Source: Salinisphaera sp. G21_0
Lineage (GTDB): Bacteria > Pseudomonadota > Gammaproteobacteria > Pseudomonadales > Endozoicomonadaceae
Direction of reading: 5' to 3'
DNA: 64,000 bases
Assembly (NCBI RefSeq): GCF_017744115.1
Contig: NZ_JAGHQW010000002.1
Coordinates: 62,001-126,000 of the forward strand
Shown: one piece after another, positions 52,568-61,732 of the stretch
Layout of the letters: each line of letters starts with the position of its first letter
Position numbering within the stretch: position 1 is the first letter of the stretch
Translations under genes and position numbers: made by a program
Notes under the pieces: generated by a model
Database searches by the model: none
What the model saw: only the letters and a program-made list of their open reading frames with translations
Told to the model about the DNA's origin: nothing

Positions 52568-53080
52568 GTGATTAAGCGATATGGATCCCGCAACATTACG
52601 ATACTGCTGTTGTTCAGTATGTCACTCCTTTACGGCTGCAAATCACAACTGAATTTTCAGTCCCTGATGGATAAGGAGCAAGCAAGATCAACACAGCAGA
52701 TTGCGGATGTCATCGAGCAAATGAATGAAACAAAAAAAACATTACCTATTTCCAAAAACAGGTATACTCGTCAATTGTCTATCAATTTCACTCAAAAGGA
52801 ATTAGAGGTTAATAATCAACATAAACAAGTTATTGATCTTTTTTTTAATTCCTTACCCGAAAGCCAGCATCTCAACATCACTATTTCTGTAGCCCCCTCT
52901 TCTGCCGGTCAGCCCTTCAAAAAACTGAATGACTCCTGGGCAAGGCTACAGAGTCTGAAAAATATACTGGTGCAATATGGTGAAAAAATAGAGCTGGTTT
53001 ACCAACCTGAACTGGACCTTGATTCAGCCACCATTCATGCGGTGGGCAATGATATTTCCGGAGGTAATGGTGTCCAGTGA
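52568..53080 (+). CDS. Putative lipoprotein upstream of the co-polymerase
   Basis: 170 residues from a GTG with AGGGAAG seven bases upstream. The signal peptide ends in the lipobox LLYGC (Cys24). The C-terminal half has a pattern loosely like OmpA-type peptidoglycan-binding domains (a run of residues such as INFTQKELEVN followed by a helix and LNITISVAP), but key residues are not convincing. It overlaps the next gene, so it is likely part of the polysaccharide assembly or export machinery. Confidence 0.6.
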   Translation: MIKRYGSRNITILLLFSMSLLYGCKSQLNFQSLMDKEQARSTQQIADVIEQMNETKKTLPISKNRYTRQLSINFTQKELEVNNQHKQVIDLFFNSLPESQHLNITISVAPSSAGQPFKKLNDSWARLQSLKNILVQYGEKIELVYQPELDLDSATIHAVGNDISGGNGVQ

Positions 53081-54575
53081 AATGCTGAGAAACCTCTTTC
53101 GACTTCTCAGCGCAGCCTGGCGCCGTCGCTACACTATTTGTGTGCCTGTTCTCATCATGCCGGTGGTTGGTTTGATTGCCAGTTTTATGGCCCCAAAATA
53201 TTATGAAGCACACACCACCATACTGCTCCAGAATACCACTGAGCTAAACCCGATTCTGGAAGACTTCACCATATCCACAAACCTGGAAGAACGGCAATTA
53301 GCGCTGCAAATACTCCTTAAGAGCCGCAAAGTATTAAAGGGCGTAGCTAAAGCCATTGGGTTTATCGACTATAAATCCTCTGAGGAGCAAATAGATGAGG
53401 CCATTGATGAGCTATCAAGTTCACTATCTATCGTCTTCGGCGGTGAACTGGTCAAAATCTATTATAGAAGTCAGAACAAAACCGATATTAAAGAGCTGCT
53501 GACCAAAGTTACTCAACACTTCCTTACTCTGGTTCAGGCACCACAAAAATCATGGCAGGTTGCCTCAACCCAGTTTCTCAAGGAGCAGGTAGATAGTCGA
53601 CACAAGGAGCTTTCTGAAGCTGAGCTGGAACTATCTGATTACAAGGCAAGGTTCGCATTGGAGCTTCCGGAACTCCATAAAGCGAACGTAACCAGATTGG
53701 CAGAGCTCCGCCAGCTGTTAATGGAAAAAGAGACAGAACTGGTGGGTGCCAAAGCCGCAATGGAAGAGTTCAATGGTAACCTGGCTCAAACCAACCCCGT
53801 TATCGGTAAACTTGAAGAGCGAATTATTAACACCCGCACTAAACTGAGTATGCTTCGCTCCCGTTATACAGACAGGCACAGCAAGGTTCAGACGCTGGTA
53901 CGAGAGCTCGATAGGTTGCAAGCTGAACGCCAGCGTATGATTGCTGAAAGCAGTCAGTTAAAAACGGAAGATGTTCAACGTCTCTGGAACCTGGCGTCAT
54001 CAACGCCCTCTGTTTCAGTGGATAGACCTCAGGGAGGACAGACCACCATACTGGCCTCTCAGCTGCAGGCGGTTCAGGAGGCTAAAGCCAAAGTGAACAG
54101 CCTGGAGAATGAAGTAAAAAATATTAAAGATCAAACCGACGAGCTCCAGAATAAAGTGCAGCAGTTTGCTGAAGTAGAGCGGACTCTCGTTGAACTACAA
54201 CGGGATTTTGGTATTAAACAAAAACTTTATGATGATTTTCTGAATCGTTATGTCATGGCAAAAGTGGCGGAAGACCTGAGTTCTTATCAAGAGTCAGAAC
54301 AGGTTAAAATCATCGACGAACCTTTCACACCCAGCAGCCCTAATGCCCTTCCTGCTTCATTATTTATTGTGGCAGGCGTCTTTGCCGGTCTGGGTATCGG
54401 TACAGGTCTGGCAGCAATTTCAGAAATATCTGATAGCACCTTACGACTTCAGGATAGTATTGAACGAATTGCGGGTGTCCCCGTTCTGGCCAGGATACCG
54501 TCCATGCCCAAAGCCCCAATCCTGGTTTACGATCCGGAAAAAGACTGGTTCGATGAGGGGGAGGTATCATCATGA
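53070..54575 (+). CDS. Polysaccharide co-polymerase (Wzz/GumC family)
   Basis: Sets polysaccharide chain length at the inner membrane. About 501 residues: first membrane segment near 22-44 (CVPVLIMPVVGLIASFMA), a long periplasmic region with coiled coils (about 170-380), then a second membrane segment near 430-450. It ends shortly after, without the ATPase domain of Wzc-type proteins. The GTG at 53070 is preferred because GGAGG lies five bases upstream; ATGs at 53067 and 53082 are alternatives. The detached kinase-like protein at 39212 would be its cytoplasmic partner. Confidence 0.85.
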   Translation: MSSEMLRNLFRLLSAAWRRRYTICVPVLIMPVVGLIASFMAPKYYEAHTTILLQNTTELNPILEDFTISTNLEERQLALQILLKSRKVLKGVAKAIGFIDYKSSEEQIDEAIDELSSSLSIVFGGELVKIYYRSQNKTDIKELLTKVTQHFLTLVQAPQKSWQVASTQFLKEQVDSRHKELSEAELELSDYKARFALELPELHKANVTRLAELRQLLMEKETELVGAKAAMEEFNGNLAQTNPVIGKLEERIINTRTKLSMLRSRYTDRHSKVQTLVRELDRLQAERQRMIAESSQLKTEDVQRLWNLASSTPSVSVDRPQGGQTTILASQLQAVQEAKAKVNSLENEVKNIKDQTDELQNKVQQFAEVERTLVELQRDFGIKQKLYDDFLNRYVMAKVAEDLSSYQESEQVKIIDEPFTPSSPNALPASLFIVAGVFAGLGIGTGLAAISEISDSTLRLQDSIERIAGVPVLARIPSMPKAPILVYDPEKDWFDEGEVSS

Positions 54576-55666
54576 CAGCATCTCCCGTTGTAGCACAGAT
54601 AGTCCAGCACCTTGCCCCTGGCGGTATCGAGACAATGGCTTTAGACATACAGCGAAAAGCCAGAAATCCGGAGCATGTTCATATTATCAGTCTCGAGGGA
54701 ACACCCTCTGAAGCGATTGAGCATTGGCCAAGACTTCAGGGCATGGAAAGAGTTCATTTTCTGACCAAACCTCCCGGATTGAGTCTCTCGTCGGTTACCA
54801 GGCTCGCACGACTTTTACGACAACTTAATGTTGATGTGGTTCATACCCACCACGTAGGCCCCCTTATCTATGGTGGCATCGCCGCCAAACTGGCCAGATG
54901 TGGCCATGTACATACTGAGCACGACGCCTGGCATCTTAACCAGCAAAAACGACGCTGGCTGGTAGCTGCCTGCTTCCACCTGCTAAAACCCGCCGTTGCC
55001 GCAGATGCAGAACTGGTTGCCGCCAGCATTCGACAGCATATTCCACTCTTTACACCATCCGTGGTTCTTAATGGAATTGATACGGATAAATTCCAACCAG
55101 CAAACCAAACCGCAGCCAGAAATAAACTGAATCTCCCCCGGGATGCGGCCATTATTGGTTGTGCGGCACGTTTTACCGAGGTTAAAAACCATGACCTTTT
55201 GATCCATGCTTTTTCCAGACTACCCGACAGTGCACACCTTGCGCTTGCCGGTGGAGGCGAACTTGAACATGAACTCAAAGATCTAACCAGGCGGCTTAAC
55301 CTTGAGCAACGGGTACACTTTCTGGGGGTCATTGATGATATGCCCGGCTTCTACCACGCTATAGATATTTTCTGTCTTGCCTCAAAAAAAGAAGGCCTCC
55401 CACTCTCGCCGCTGGAAGCCCAGGCTTGCCAGAGAGTTGTAGTCTTGACCGATGTGGGAGGCTGTCGTGAAGCGGTTGATCCCGAGAGCGGTATTCTGAT
55501 CAAGGCTGAAAGTGCACAGGCATTGGAAAACGCTCTTAAAACACAGCTATGTTCCGGCATCAATAAAGACAAACAGGAGTCTGCACGCAATTTTGTGGTT
55601 AACCATTGCAACCTGGAGAGAATGATCAGTCAATACGATAACCTGTATTGCGGGAGGCCAATGTGA
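54572..55666 (+). CDS. Glycosyltransferase family 4 protein
   Basis: 364 residues with a GT-B fold: QHLAPGGIETMALDI near the N-terminus, VHTEHDAW, LNGIDTDKFQP, and the donor-site block EGLPLSPLEAQACQR. Its ATG overlaps the co-polymerase stop by four bases (translational coupling). Similar enzymes occur in exosortase-linked exopolysaccharide clusters, but no exosortase lies in the window. Confidence 0.88.
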   Translation: MTASPVVAQIVQHLAPGGIETMALDIQRKARNPEHVHIISLEGTPSEAIEHWPRLQGMERVHFLTKPPGLSLSSVTRLARLLRQLNVDVVHTHHVGPLIYGGIAAKLARCGHVHTEHDAWHLNQQKRRWLVAACFHLLKPAVAADAELVAASIRQHIPLFTPSVVLNGIDTDKFQPANQTAARNKLNLPRDAAIIGCAARFTEVKNHDLLIHAFSRLPDSAHLALAGGGELEHELKDLTRRLNLEQRVHFLGVIDDMPGFYHAIDIFCLASKKEGLPLSPLEAQACQRVVVLTDVGGCREAVDPESGILIKAESAQALENALKTQLCSGINKDKQESARNFVVNHCNLERMISQYDNLYCGRPM

Positions 55667-56859
55667 TTGAGTGGCTGGCCTTAATTATCTTCTTCACGGC
55701 AGGCATGGTGATTGTATATCACCATATTGGTTATCCCATCGCTCTGAAATTAATGACACAGGGACTGGAAAACACACGCCCCAACTTTTATCAACGACAC
55801 CACCACATTACGCCTCTTGATCATATGCTGCCAAGCATCAGTCTGATCATGCCCGCCTATAATGAAGCTGGCACTATTCAGGAAAAACTCAGAAACCTCG
55901 CTGCCCTTGATTACCCGGACTATAAACTGAAAGTGATTCTGGTTTGCGATGGCTGTACAGATGGTACAGCCCAGCTTGCAAGGGAGACACTGGCCGAGCC
56001 TGAATGCAACCATCTGAACTTATCGGTAGTAGAGAAGCCTGAAAACGGTGGAAAAGTCGCTGTTTTGAATGAAGCCATCAGCCTCTCCCGTTGCAGCGTA
56101 GTTGCCCTCTCCGATGTGTCATCACTGTTATCAAACGATAGTCTTTTAATCGTTGCGGCTCACTTAAGCAATGAAAACACCGGGGTAATTTGTGGTAGCT
56201 ACCACTTTTTACAATCACTCAGCGTTGGCGAGCAGGCTTACTGGCAGTATCAGCGAAGCATTAAAACAAGAGAAAGCTCTCTGGGTGCAACCCTGGGTGT
56301 GCATGGTGCATTTTATGCCTTTCGCCGTGAGCTGTTTGACCTGATCCCCGCAGACACGATCAATGATGATTTCACCCTTCCGGTACAAATAACCATGAAG
56401 GGCTATCAATGTCTTTATGACCCGAGAATCATCGCCATAGAACTCGAGCAGGCATGCAATGAGATGGATTTCCAACGAAGAAAGCGAATTGCTGCCGGCA
56501 ATATTCAACAGGCCATTCGTCACGCTGGCTTGTTACATCCAAAGTTTGGAAAAATCGCCTTCAACTTTTTTTCTGGTAAATTTCTGCGCCCATTCATGCC
56601 GCTGTTCCTGTTTATGGTACTGGCATCTTCAGCATTACTGTCTCTGTCCTACCCTGTTTTTCAGATTATTCTGGCCATTCAGATGGGCATTTACAGCATC
56701 ACTGTCTTTTATATCTTCCGTCGTTCACAACCAGATCATAAGAAATTGAGAGTACTTTTTTATCTGGTATCCGGGCACCTGGCTATGGCTATCGGATTGA
56801 TTAGCTATCTTTCAGGCCAAACCAAAGGCCAATGGAAAAGAGTAACTACTGAAACATAA
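55663..56859 (+). CDS. Membrane glycosyltransferase family 2 protein
   Basis: 398 residues from a GTG at 55663 with GGGAGG six bases upstream; the frame continues to 55648 without support. N-terminal membrane segment (3-25), a GT-A domain with SLIMPAYNEAGTI, VCDGCTDGTA and ALSDVSS (the DxS metal site), and ERE-like acceptor residues. Two or three C-terminal membrane segments follow. The layout resembles processive or cellulose-synthase-like enzymes, although a single transfer is equally possible. Confidence 0.86.
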   Translation: MIEWLALIIFFTAGMVIVYHHIGYPIALKLMTQGLENTRPNFYQRHHHITPLDHMLPSISLIMPAYNEAGTIQEKLRNLAALDYPDYKLKVILVCDGCTDGTAQLARETLAEPECNHLNLSVVEKPENGGKVAVLNEAISLSRCSVVALSDVSSLLSNDSLLIVAAHLSNENTGVICGSYHFLQSLSVGEQAYWQYQRSIKTRESSLGATLGVHGAFYAFRRELFDLIPADTINDDFTLPVQITMKGYQCLYDPRIIAIELEQACNEMDFQRRKRIAAGNIQQAIRHAGLLHPKFGKIAFNFFSGKFLRPFMPLFLFMVLASSALLSLSYPVFQIILAIQMGIYSITVFYIFRRSQPDHKKLRVLFYLVSGHLAMAIGLISYLSGQTKGQWKRVTTET

Positions 56860-56890
56860 GGATTTAAACACGTACTTAAGGAGTGTACCC

Positions 56891-57532
56891 ATGAAAGAGT
56901 CAACCTACGTCCATCCTCTCGCCTCAATGTGCAAACGGTTAATGGATATTCTTATCGCCTTGGCCGGGCTGGCAATCACCCTGCCACTGTTTCCCTTTAT
57001 CGCGCTGGCCATTCGTCTTGATAGCCCCGGACCCATTATTTATCAGCAGATGCGTATTGGCTATCAAAAGGAAAACTATATCCGCTTATTTATGATGAAA
57101 AAATTCAGAACCATGCGGAATGATGCCGAGTCAGGAACAGGCCCTGTCTGGGCTCAGAAAAATGACCCGAGAATTACCAAAGTGGGTAACTTCCTGAGAA
57201 AAACCCGTCTTGATGAACTGCCACAACTCTGGAATGTACTGATTGGTGATATGGCCATTGTTGGTCCAAGACCTGAGCGACCAGGGATGTACAATAAACT
57301 GGAAACGAACATTCCATTTTACAGCGAACGAACGTTTGATGTTGTTCCCGGTATTACCGGCCTTGCCCAGGTCAACATGGGTTATGATGAAACATTGAAT
57401 GATGTGAGAAATAAAGTTGCCTATGACCATGCCTACGCCCTGGCTCTGAGCAGCCCATGGGAATGGCTGAAAATGGATATTTACGTCATGTTCAAAACCA
57501 TTTTTGTCATGGTAACCGGCAGAGGGCAGTAG
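56891..57532 (+). CDS. Priming sugar-phosphate transferase
   Basis: Monotopic phosphoglycosyl transferase that attaches the first sugar phosphate to undecaprenyl phosphate. 213 residues: membrane helix (about 17-40), then [31 protein letters not shown] and GPRPERP, with the catalytic Asp-Glu pair in the DELPQ region. It is the short PglC/ExoY-like form without the extra N-terminal membrane domain of WcaJ. It ends the rightward polysaccharide operon. Confidence 0.93.
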   Translation: MKESTYVHPLASMCKRLMDILIALAGLAITLPLFPFIALAIRLDSPGPIIYQQMRIGYQKENYIRLFMMKKFRTMRNDAESGTGPVWAQKNDPRITKVGNFLRKTRLDELPQLWNVLIGDMAIVGPRPERPGMYNKLETNIPFYSERTFDVVPGITGLAQVNMGYDETLNDVRNKVAYDHAYALALSSPWEWLKMDIYVMFKTIFVMVTGRGQ

Positions 57533-57540
57533 AGGGGCAA

Positions 57541-58455
57541 TCAGCTCTGCTGAAACAAAACACCGGCAATCTCATCCAGGCCTTGCCTTAAGGCCTCCCG
57601 GCTATGCACGCCTGGCTGGTGGGTATCAGCCAATGGCATGGTGTGTATATCACATCGAAGGTTTCCCGGTGGTTCATTCTCCGCAGGCCACAATAGCACG
57701 TCTGGATATACGCCCGTCATTTCACTCATCCATGACAGTTTATCCCTGATGGACATTTTTCCGACAGCCGACACTTCCTGATTAATGTTACCCACAAAGA
57801 CTTTCAGGGCCTTGCTGTTACCAATACTTTCGGCAACCTCTGGCATCAAGATCGCCGGTAAAATGCTGGTCATGAAACTGCCCGGTCCTAAAATAATCAT
57901 ATCTGACTCTTTTATTCTGGCGACTGCTTCATCAGTCGGCTGAATCGCAGGCAAAATCATCAACTTCTCCGGGCACTTCTCCAAAGCATCAATGGTCGTT
58001 TCACCGACCACTTCCTGACCATCCACAATAGCACCAAGGCGGGCAGGCTCTTCTGACATGGGTATCAACTCTGCACCGACCTGTAACATCTGGCGAATCA
58101 GGTTTATGGCATCCAATGGGCGAACACACATTTGATCCATTGCCAGTAAAATCAGGTTACCCAAATTGTGCCCACTGATATCACCGCTATTTTTAAAGCG
58201 ATACTCAAACAGAATCCGAGCAAGGTTTGGGGTATCCGAACACAGCTGGTTAAGGCAGTTCCTGAGATCTCCCCAGGCAATACAGCCACTGCCATCCCTG
58301 AGTCGCCCCGTTGACCCGCCATCATCCGTAGTTGCAACAACGCCTGACAGGTGCCCACCGAGAAATCCCAAGCTTGCCATGACCCGACCAAGGCCATGCC
58401 CACCACCGATGGCAACAATCCGGCGACACTGATAAAGCGTTTTTACAGAATACAT
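57541..58455 (-). CDS. YvcK/CofD-like protein
   Basis: 304-residue protein of the YvcK (gluconeogenesis factor) family, which binds UDP-GlcNAc and influences peptidoglycan precursor flow. Visible: VAIGGGHGLGRVMASL at 15-30, ATTDDGGSTGRLRD at 41-54, GDLRNCLNQL, GHNLGNLIL near 120 and the C-terminal GPGSFMTSILP block. A typical bacterium carries this gene elsewhere. Here it faces the sugar transferase gene with an 8-base gap, so it may tune UDP-sugar use for the polysaccharide. Confidence 0.9.
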   Translation of the reverse strand: MYSVKTLYQCRRIVAIGGGHGLGRVMASLGFLGGHLSGVVATTDDGGSTGRLRDGSGCIAWGDLRNCLNQLCSDTPNLARILFEYRFKNSGDISGHNLGNLILLAMDQMCVRPLDAINLIRQMLQVGAELIPMSEEPARLGAIVDGQEVVGETTIDALEKCPEKLMILPAIQPTDEAVARIKESDMIILGPGSFMTSILPAILMPEVAESIGNSKALKVFVGNINQEVSAVGKMSIRDKLSWMSEMTGVYPDVLLWPAENEPPGNLRCDIHTMPLADTHQPGVHSREALRQGLDEIAGVLFQQS

Positions 58456-58547
58456 GGCAAGTTCTTTTATGCGAAAAAAATACGGTATAGAAGATCATTG
58501 TCTGCTAACTGCTCAGCCATCACGAAAATGATCTCCCTTAACCGGTA

Positions 58548-60749
58548 TCAGGTTTGTGTTGAACCTATGATGCGTGGTGTTATCAGGAATAAACGTACCT
58601 GCTTAATCTTTGACTTTGACTCTGCACGGAACAAATGGCCAAGAACCGGAATATCGCCCAGCAACGGAACTTTGGTAAGCTTTGCTTCATCCTGTTCTTT
58701 ATAGAAGCCACCGATTAACAGGCTCTCCTGTTCACTGATGATAGCCTGAGTATTAATTGAGCTGTTAGTCACTTCCGGTAGTTTACTCCCGATATCTTCT
58801 GTGCCCTGGCTTCCTGAACCATCCTGAATATTGACGGTCATATGGATACGTCGCCCCTGCTCTTCACGAACAATTCTTGGGGTAACCTGAACAACTGTCC
58901 CTGATGTCACCGGAAATAGTTCAGAGTCTTCATTACTGGCAACTGACACATAGAAAGTACTGCTGTTATCGAGAATGGCTTCTATGTTATCGAGTGTCAG
59001 AATAGACGGCCTTGATACAATCTTGACCCTCCCTTCATCAGCCAGTAGCTGTAAATTTGCATTAAAGGAGCCAAGTGCACTGGAGACAATGGTTGTATAG
59101 TTTGGCGTCGGGGCATTTGGGTAGGGAGTAAAAGATATCTCGGTATCATTTGAGCTGGCGGAATTATTCCAGTCAACGCCAAGCGCTCTCAGGTCCTGTG
59201 TATTGATATCAATAATTGAAACACTGATCTCTATCTGCGATGTCGGTTTATCAAGAGAAGCCACCAGTTCTTCATACATTGGCATCTTGGATTCAAGATC
59301 ATGCACAATGATCGCATTCAGTCGCGGATCAGCATTGATATAGACCTCATCGGCTTCCACACCGGCATTCAGCGGGTCTCCTGCGGAGGATTCAGAACCA
59401 TCTTTCATGCTGGGTTCACCGGATCTGCTGACACTCTCTGCCGGAGCCACGGATGGGTTAGGCAATCCCTGTTTGGTCACCTGGGCTACACCGCCTCCTT
59501 TAATAATTCTGGTCAGAATCGTAGCAACTCCGGGAACTGTCAGTTGCTGACCTCTGAAACTGAATGACTTATCGGTTGCCCAGGCATATTTGAGCGGAAA
59601 AGTGCGAACCGTCAGTTTACTCTTCTGACGCTCCCCCTCTTTCGCATCCAGCAGCAGTGCTGTCTGAGACACCAGCTCGATATAACGGGGAGGCCCGGAA
59701 ATAAAGACAAGCCCCTCTTTCGGCTGTTCCTTCCAGAAAAAGCGACCGTCCCAAATACCAATCTTTTTCAGGGTTTTCTTCAACTGCTTTATTGGCAAAT
59801 AGTTTAAGCTGATAATCTGCTGGCTGGAGGAGCTGCCATCATAAACAAACAAGGTATGCCCATCAAAATACCAGATAAAGCCATAGATATTGGCCAGATG
59901 ATCCAGGAAATCAACAGGGGTCATAGGACCAATCTTGCCATTAACCTCCCCAACCACCGTATCCGCTATGATGGATGGCATATAATAACTACCCGCAAAA
60001 TTCTGTAATACTTCCTTCAAGCTGTCGCCATTGCCAAAATACGCATACGGACGTACACCAAACGCTGCCAGGGCAGGTGATTCGTCATCTCCAATGGTAC
60101 CTTCAAAATCATCAATCGCATCCTGAATGGCATCCTCTGCAGAAAGAACCATACCATTTCCGGATGGCGTATTGTGTCCCATCATGTAGAGGTTGGTGGA
60201 AGCTTGATTTACCTGTTGACGGTCGTCTTTCTGGGCAAAGTTATAATCAAAGTCAGATGTGGCCGCATAATGAGTTTGACTACCATACTGGGAGATACCA
60301 GCCTCTTTCCCGGACAGTTGTCCATCATTGATATATGGCATTAGTCGTGCTCTTTCGGCATCAACAGGTGAGCCATCTGGCTTGGGAAACGCCCTGGCAT
60401 CCAGTGGCCTCCCCCAGGAAACAGAATCCCCGGCTGAACCGGGAAAAACTCTGGCGTCCAGGGCTCTCCCCGGCTCGGCTGAAGGACGGTCAGGCTGTTC
60501 CGACACGATGTCGGATGGGAAATAGATAATCTGTCCTACCCGTAAGGACTGAGTAGTATTCAGTTTGTTATAGCGGGCAAGCTCATTTACCTCAAACCCG
60601 TAACTGCCGGCAATCACTTCCAGAGTCTCATTGGGACGCACTAAATGTTTTCTGGTTTGCGGCTCTTCAGATGACCAGTTCGCCAGCGCCTGAAAGGTAA
60701 TCGCCAGTAAAAGGGACAGGATTATCAGGGTATTTCTTATAAAGCCCAT
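58548..60749 (-). CDS. sctC: Type III secretion secretin with N-terminal LysM domain
   Basis: Outer-membrane ring of the injectisome, 733 residues. Signal peptide 1-23, LysM domain about 33-78 (VRPNETLEVIAGSYGFEV...VGQIIYFP), a low-complexity region with two DAR(V/A)FP repeats near 100-130, N0/N1 ring domains (about 235-420), and the secretin domain ending in VPLLGDIPVLGHLF and LFLITPRII. The N-domains look like YscC/EscC rather than type II GspD. GGAGG lies 11 bases ahead of the ATG. It is divergent from the sctX-Y-V genes. Confidence 0.88.
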   Translation of the reverse strand: MGFIRNTLIILSLLLAITFQALANWSSEEPQTRKHLVRPNETLEVIAGSYGFEVNELARYNKLNTTQSLRVGQIIYFPSDIVSEQPDRPSAEPGRALDARVFPGSAGDSVSWGRPLDARAFPKPDGSPVDAERARLMPYINDGQLSGKEAGISQYGSQTHYAATSDFDYNFAQKDDRQQVNQASTNLYMMGHNTPSGNGMVLSAEDAIQDAIDDFEGTIGDDESPALAAFGVRPYAYFGNGDSLKEVLQNFAGSYYMPSIIADTVVGEVNGKIGPMTPVDFLDHLANIYGFIWYFDGHTLFVYDGSSSSQQIISLNYLPIKQLKKTLKKIGIWDGRFFWKEQPKEGLVFISGPPRYIELVSQTALLLDAKEGERQKSKLTVRTFPLKYAWATDKSFSFRGQQLTVPGVATILTRIIKGGGVAQVTKQGLPNPSVAPAESVSRSGEPSMKDGSESSAGDPLNAGVEADEVYINADPRLNAIIVHDLESKMPMYEELVASLDKPTSQIEISVSIIDINTQDLRALGVDWNNSASSNDTEISFTPYPNAPTPNYTTIVSSALGSFNANLQLLADEGRVKIVSRPSILTLDNIEAILDNSSTFYVSVASNEDSELFPVTSGTVVQVTPRIVREEQGRRIHMTVNIQDGSGSQGTEDIGSKLPEVTNSSINTQAIISEQESLLIGGFYKEQDEAKLTKVPLLGDIPVLGHLFRAESKSKIKQVRLFLITPRIIGSTQT

Positions 60750-60984
60750 CAGACGCGTGCCTCCATGCTCATGTCTGCTCCAGCTTATTCAACAGCCCTT
60801 AATGAATAGATGCCTTGTAAAGTCGGGAGTGTCAATAATCGTTCGTTACACACCAGTTTATCGGAAAACAAACTGGATTCACCAGTATTTCGTCAAAAAA
60901 ATAATTAAAATGAGAAAAATCCATTTATCACTTTGTATACCCGCCGATAGAACGAAAGGATTAAATTATCAGGCGGACTTTACC

Positions 60985-61383
60985 ATGGCAGCACCAGTTT
61001 CTTTCGGTAACGGTATTTCAGGTATTTCACGGATCGACAGTGCTTTAGTGCACTCAGACTATCCTAAATCAAAATCAAATTTCAGAACCTCCGGTAAAAA
61101 TGTTGTTGATTACACTTGGAAGACTCTGGAAATGGACCAGAATTATGAGCAACGTGAATTTGAGTTTGCTACTAAGGCTTCCGGTCAGAATATCTCTTCA
61201 AGCCCGGAGGAGCATTACCGCTTCACACAGGATGCCATGGACTCTTTTTCCGGCTTTTTAAAGCAACTGCCTGAAAACAGCAGTAAAGCCAAAAGAATAA
61301 AAGAAGGTTTGTCAGTAATCGAAAAAGCCAAAGCTGACAGTGAATATTTAATGATGTGCCGTAATGTATTGATTGCCAGCTAA
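60985..61383 (+). CDS. sctX: SctX-like type III secretion protein
   Basis: 132 residues from an ATG with AGGCGGA eight bases upstream; the longer frame to 60757 is unsupported. Assigned mainly by position: in Yersinia the order yscX-yscY-yscV is fixed, and here this gene lies 12 bases before a small TPR gene and sctV. The N-terminal FGNGISGISRID and the helical C-terminus are compatible with YscX, a secreted protein needed for early substrate export. Sequence likeness alone is weak. Confidence 0.5.
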   Translation: MAAPVSFGNGISGISRIDSALVHSDYPKSKSNFRTSGKNVVDYTWKTLEMDQNYEQREFEFATKASGQNISSSPEEHYRFTQDAMDSFSGFLKQLPENSSKAKRIKEGLSVIEKAKADSEYLMMCRNVLIAS

Positions 61384-61395
61384 AGGATGAGTGAA

Positions 61396-61689
61396 ATGGA
61401 TAAGTCATTAAAAACCTGGATGCTGTCACAGGCGTCCTACTATCTTGAATACCAGCAGCCCAGAAAATCCATTGCTCTGTTAGAAGCACTGATGTCAATA
61501 GACAAGAAAAACCCCGATATTTACCGCATGCTCAGCTACGCCTACTTAAAGGCAGAACGACCTGAAGAATCCATTCGCGCAGCCGATAATTTTCTAAAAT
61601 ACGCAAAGCCCGGTAGTGATATTCGGGCTATTAAATGGATCAAGGGGCGAGCCCTGCTCAAGAAGAGAAAAGCAGCACTAAGCCGCTGA
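61396..61689 (+). CDS. sctY: SctY-like TPR chaperone
   Basis: 97 residues of TPR-type helices ([37 protein letters not shown]). YscY is a TPR chaperone that holds YscX and docks on the export gate SctV, and its gene lies between them, as here. A YscG-type needle chaperone is the alternative. The ATG at 61396 is eight bases past AAGGA; an ATG at 61387 is possible. Confidence 0.55.
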   Translation: MDKSLKTWMLSQASYYLEYQQPRKSIALLEALMSIDKKNPDIYRMLSYAYLKAERPEESIRAADNFLKYAKPGSDIRAIKWIKGRALLKKRKAALSR

Positions 61690-61732
61690 TCTTCAAGACC
61701 ATAGCCAGCCCCATAGCAGCGGCGCACCTCTC

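Noticed and set aside
60757-60984. 76-residue extension of the sctX-like frame
   Set aside because: It occupies the divergent promoter region, lacks a ribosome binding site, and the ATG at 60985 fits the expected protein size.
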